18,003 nt of DNA from Fidelibacterota bacterium (GTDB lineage: Bacteria > Fidelibacterota > Marinisomatia > SCGC-AAA003-L08 > D37C17): the NCBI GenBank assembly GCA_002704685.1, contig PAHD01000010.1, positions 45,820 to 63,822 of the forward strand, given 5' to 3'. Under the pieces are notes generated by a model. It saw only the letters and a list, made by a program, of their open reading frames with translations, had not been told where the DNA came from and ran no database searches. The translations under genes were made by a program, and so were the position numbers. This document shows, one piece after another, positions 16,801-18,003 of the stretch (positions are counted from its first letter, which is position 1; every line of letters begins with the position of its first letter).

Positions 16801-17326
16801 GCATGAAAGTGACAACCAGTTGATAATACAGTGGTCAGAAATGAGGACGCATAATAGTAATTCGATTGAAACATTTCAAATTATACTTTATGATGAATCT
16901 TATTTAACACCAACTGGCGATAATGAAATTAAAATACAGTACAAAGAATTTAATAATACTTCTACAGGAAGTTATGGTAGTTGGGGTACACCTGTTCATG
17001 GTGCTTATTGTACAATAGGTATTGAAAATCATTTATCTAATGATGGATTGCAGTATACTTACAACAATGAGTATCCTCAAACCTCAATGCTTTTAAGTGA
17101 TCAAACTGCAATATTTATTACAACAAGAAATCCTATACAAACTTTAGTTGGAGATCCAAATCAGGATGAAGAAATTAATGTTTTAGATGTAATTGTTACA
17201 GTAAATCATATTATTAATGCTGAATCACTAGATCCAATGGGTGTTTATATTGCTGATGTTGATGGAAATGGTAATGTGAATATTCTTGATGTAATTATAA
17301 TCATAAATATCATACTTAATTCATAA
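13811..17326 (+). CDS. Secreted C25 (gingipain-type) peptidase homologue with C-terminal dockerin
   Basis: Starting at the ATG at 13811 gives 1171 aa with a signal peptide (MIKKFNIFTFLLVILSFILASA, about 1-22). A C25-type propeptide region follows (about 23-200), containing YYPFRIDLSSGEVQINENI. The caspase-like C25 core (about 203-540) contains SILYICGG, EIVGLIGDTGG, LPYTQLDGTDLLPEVLIGRIS, the nucleophile block FLTCGTGDF (Cys436), then NPKGAVAAIGTATSGTHT and IFSFWNNLIGDPALLLW. In gingipains the catalytic His lies in 'NYTGHG'; here the same place reads NYRGYIG, so Tyr408 replaces it. Next come beta-sandwich regions, then a nidogen-like module (about 877-1105, with FPFKFYGITYDLITVNTNGW and PMVAAFWDDL). 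The C-terminus is a type I dockerin with two calcium loops (GDPNQDEEINVLDVI and ADVDGNGNVNILDVI). No T9SS sorting domain is seen. Earlier starts (TTG at 13742, ATG at 13778) would put extra residues ahead of a good signal peptide. The pgsB-like gene follows after 21 bases. Confidence 0.88.
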   Translation: MIKKFNIFTFLLVILSFILASANFNVFDNKRNIFSFKNEEDIHHKISHFKNQLESKKLHFDELVLPSYSSFYQIHDNMDINVSSTSEKFINAGKINNLEREKILKNYNSENRYFPSKNLIVSEEMVFRGIVVKQITYYPFRIDLSSGEVQINENINISIEEIESDSYRNFNQVKKSKMFENFYKDLIINYETSNRNEDYQIPSILYICGGSACQNSLVQSLFEWRHKSGYIVNHISTNEIGSSSSSVKNYIQDAYDTWDNPPEIVGLIGDTGGSYSIGHFTEGWSGYGGAGDLPYTQLDGTDLLPEVLIGRISVNSNSDLNNVINKTIAYEKATYLSQTGSEWYERSALCGDPSSSGQSTIITNQYIENIMNQYGVENIYTNYGSGNYSNWMENQLESGSLYMNYRGYIGVSGFTQSNINSANNGYKNTFATFLTCGTGDFNYTSLSEEFFRAGSLNNPKGAVAAIGTATSGTHTMFNNIVGMGMYDGIFSKNLQLAGSVVANGKLSLLNTYPDNPNDRVSIFSFWNNLIGDPALLLWTDSPKTMYLNHHEIILNGTNILEVNATDDQGLPISSVLITLLKGNDEIFISQSTDINGIASFDLDYINSGEVYVTAIKQNYIPVESNFLIEDNNVLVNIDYDNIIIDDSFGQITNGNNDGLLNPGESVILSIPLINNSNQTLYNIDAELITSINLLNIANNIDSIEQINPGDISNVLYHLELNNSTLDKQDLLLRLNISDNDMNFLESSIKLDVYGSNIIFDHIELIDNSILGPGLESEIKIYLKNIGSIDLNDIQLNLLHSGYSIDIIQSIVNYEHLYAGQISEPGSVNAIVLVDSNVINGSVINLFANIVSSDGYNQDIIIPLNIGQASVEDPLGPDLHGYYIYDSNDLGYNLCPIYDWIEIDQDYGGQGTLLPMSDSGDGNGIANSSFTMDLPFPFKFYGITYDLITVNTNGWITFGESNITSFRNYPIPGAGGPSPMVAAFWDDLKTTSSAEIYKHESDNQLIIQWSEMRTHNSNSIETFQIILYDESYLTPTGDNEIKIQYKEFNNTSTGSYGSWGTPVHGAYCTIGIENHLSNDGLQYTYNNEYPQTSMLLSDQTAIFITTRNPIQTLVGDPNQDEEINVLDVIVTVNHIINAESLDPMGVYIADVDGNGNVNILDVIIIINIILNS

Positions 17327-17347
17327 TAACTATCTAATTAAAAGCAA

Positions 17348-18003
17348 ATGGAATTATCATTAATATCAATAAATGCATTAATATGTATAATTTTAGTTCT
17401 TTTTATTTTAGGTCTAATTGAATCCAGACTTCATAAAATATCACTCAACAAAATACCAGTAAGAATTCATGTTAATGGAACTAGAGGAAAATCAAGTGTA
17501 GTAAGATTAATTGCTGCAGGTTTGAGAGCTGGAGGTTTAAAAACCTATGCCAAAACTACAGGAACTATACCATGTATTATTAATGAAAATGGTAGAGATA
17601 TAAATTTGCATCGATTAAGAACAGCTACTATTGGTGAACAGATAAGATTAATTAGATTTTTTGGAAAAAAAGAACCTGATGCTTTGGTTATTGAATGTAT
17701 GGCAGTCAATCCACAGTATCAATGGATTTCAGAACATAAGATTATTAAATCAACATTAAGTGTCATAACAAATGTTAGACGAGATCACATAGATGAAATG
17801 GGTAGTACAATAAAAGATATTTCTAAATCATTATCAAATACAATTCCTTTTAATTCTAAAGTATTTACTTCTGAAAAAATATCACTTAAATTTTTGGAAA
17901 ATATCGCATCCAATAGAAATTCAAAAATAATTGAATCAAAAAATTATGATATTGATTTAAAATTTTTAGAAAAAATGCCTTATATCGAGCATAAAGATAA
18001 TGT
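17348..18003 (+). CDS. pgsB: PgsB/CapB-type poly-gamma-glutamate ligase, 5' part (cut by window edge)
   Basis: The first 218 codons are visible. An N-terminal hydrophobic segment (about 4-24) is followed by RIHVNGTRGKSSVVRLIAAG, where GTRGKS (44-49) is the Mur-ligase-type ATP loop. Then come LKTYAKTTGTIP, LHRLRTATIGEQIRLIRFF, ALVIECMAVNPQYQWISE and ITNVRRDHIDEMG. These blocks are characteristic of PgsB/CapB, which activates glutamate and elongates poly-gamma-glutamate at the membrane. They set it apart from MurC-F and FolC, which lack the membrane anchor and the AKTTGT block. The complete protein should be near 400 aa, so about half is missing. The start is the ATG after AAAAGCAA, a weak ribosome site. 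pgsC and pgsA partners would lie beyond the right edge, so a working capsule pathway cannot be confirmed. Confidence 0.88.
   Translation, partial: MELSLISINALICIILVLFILGLIESRLHKISLNKIPVRIHVNGTRGKSSVVRLIAAGLRAGGLKTYAKTTGTIPCIINENGRDINLHRLRTATIGEQIRLIRFFGKKEPDALVIECMAVNPQYQWISEHKIIKSTLSVITNVRRDHIDEMGSTIKDISKSLSNTIPFNSKVFTSEKISLKFLENIASNRNSKIIESKNYDIDLKFLEKMPYIEHKDN

Noticed and set aside
1..18003. tRNA, rRNA, CRISPR array, insertion sequence or prophage
   Set aside because: I saw no cloverleaf-like sequence, no regularly spaced repeats, no transposase or integrase motif and no phage gene in the window.

Overview
The window is an AT-rich, densely packed stretch that looks like a chromosomal segment of an uncultured, probably marine, bacterium of the Fibrobacterota-Chlorobiota-Bacteroidota side of the tree. 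My best guess is Candidatus Marinimicrobia (SAR406). This rests on a dockerin-tailed C25 peptidase, asparagine- and serine-rich secreted proteins, compact low-GC coding and a short PilQ-like secretin. No rRNA or other marker gene is present, so the placement is inference.

Positions 1-13530 (minus strand) hold one long operon for a type IV pilus. In transcription order it reads: a major-type prepilin, the retraction ATPase PilT, a GspI/PilV-like minor prepilin, a GspJ/PilW-like minor prepilin, a very large (694 aa) PilX/GspK-like prepilin, PilM, PilN, PilO, a membrane-anchored PilP/GspC-like connector, the PilQ-like secretin, a 1483-aa lipoprotein made of Ig-like units, and the start of a PilB/GspE-type assembly ATPase that runs off the left edge. 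Gaps are 27 bases or less, and three junctions overlap, so the genes are very probably cotranscribed and translationally coupled. Together they encode the retraction motor, the inner-membrane alignment platform (PilM/N/O/P), the outer-membrane pore and the fibre. The two large proteins are the non-canonical parts: a giant tip-type prepilin and a giant outer-surface lipoprotein are both built into the assembly operon.

Positions 13531-13810 form the divergent intergenic region. It is AT-rich, holds nested short palindromes, and must carry the pilus promoter and probably that of the right-hand genes.

Positions 13811-18003 (plus strand) hold a secreted gingipain-type (family C25) peptidase homologue of about 1171 aa with a type I dockerin at its C-terminus. 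It shows Tyr where the catalytic His is expected. It is followed 21 bases later by the 5' half of a PgsB/CapB-type poly-gamma-glutamate ligase that runs off the right edge.

I saw no tRNA, rRNA, CRISPR array, insertion sequence or clear rho-independent terminator. The strongest candidates for something undescribed are the Ig-repeat lipoprotein paired with the secretin, the giant PilX/GspK-like prepilin, and the dockerin-tagged C25 homologue with the altered catalytic site.
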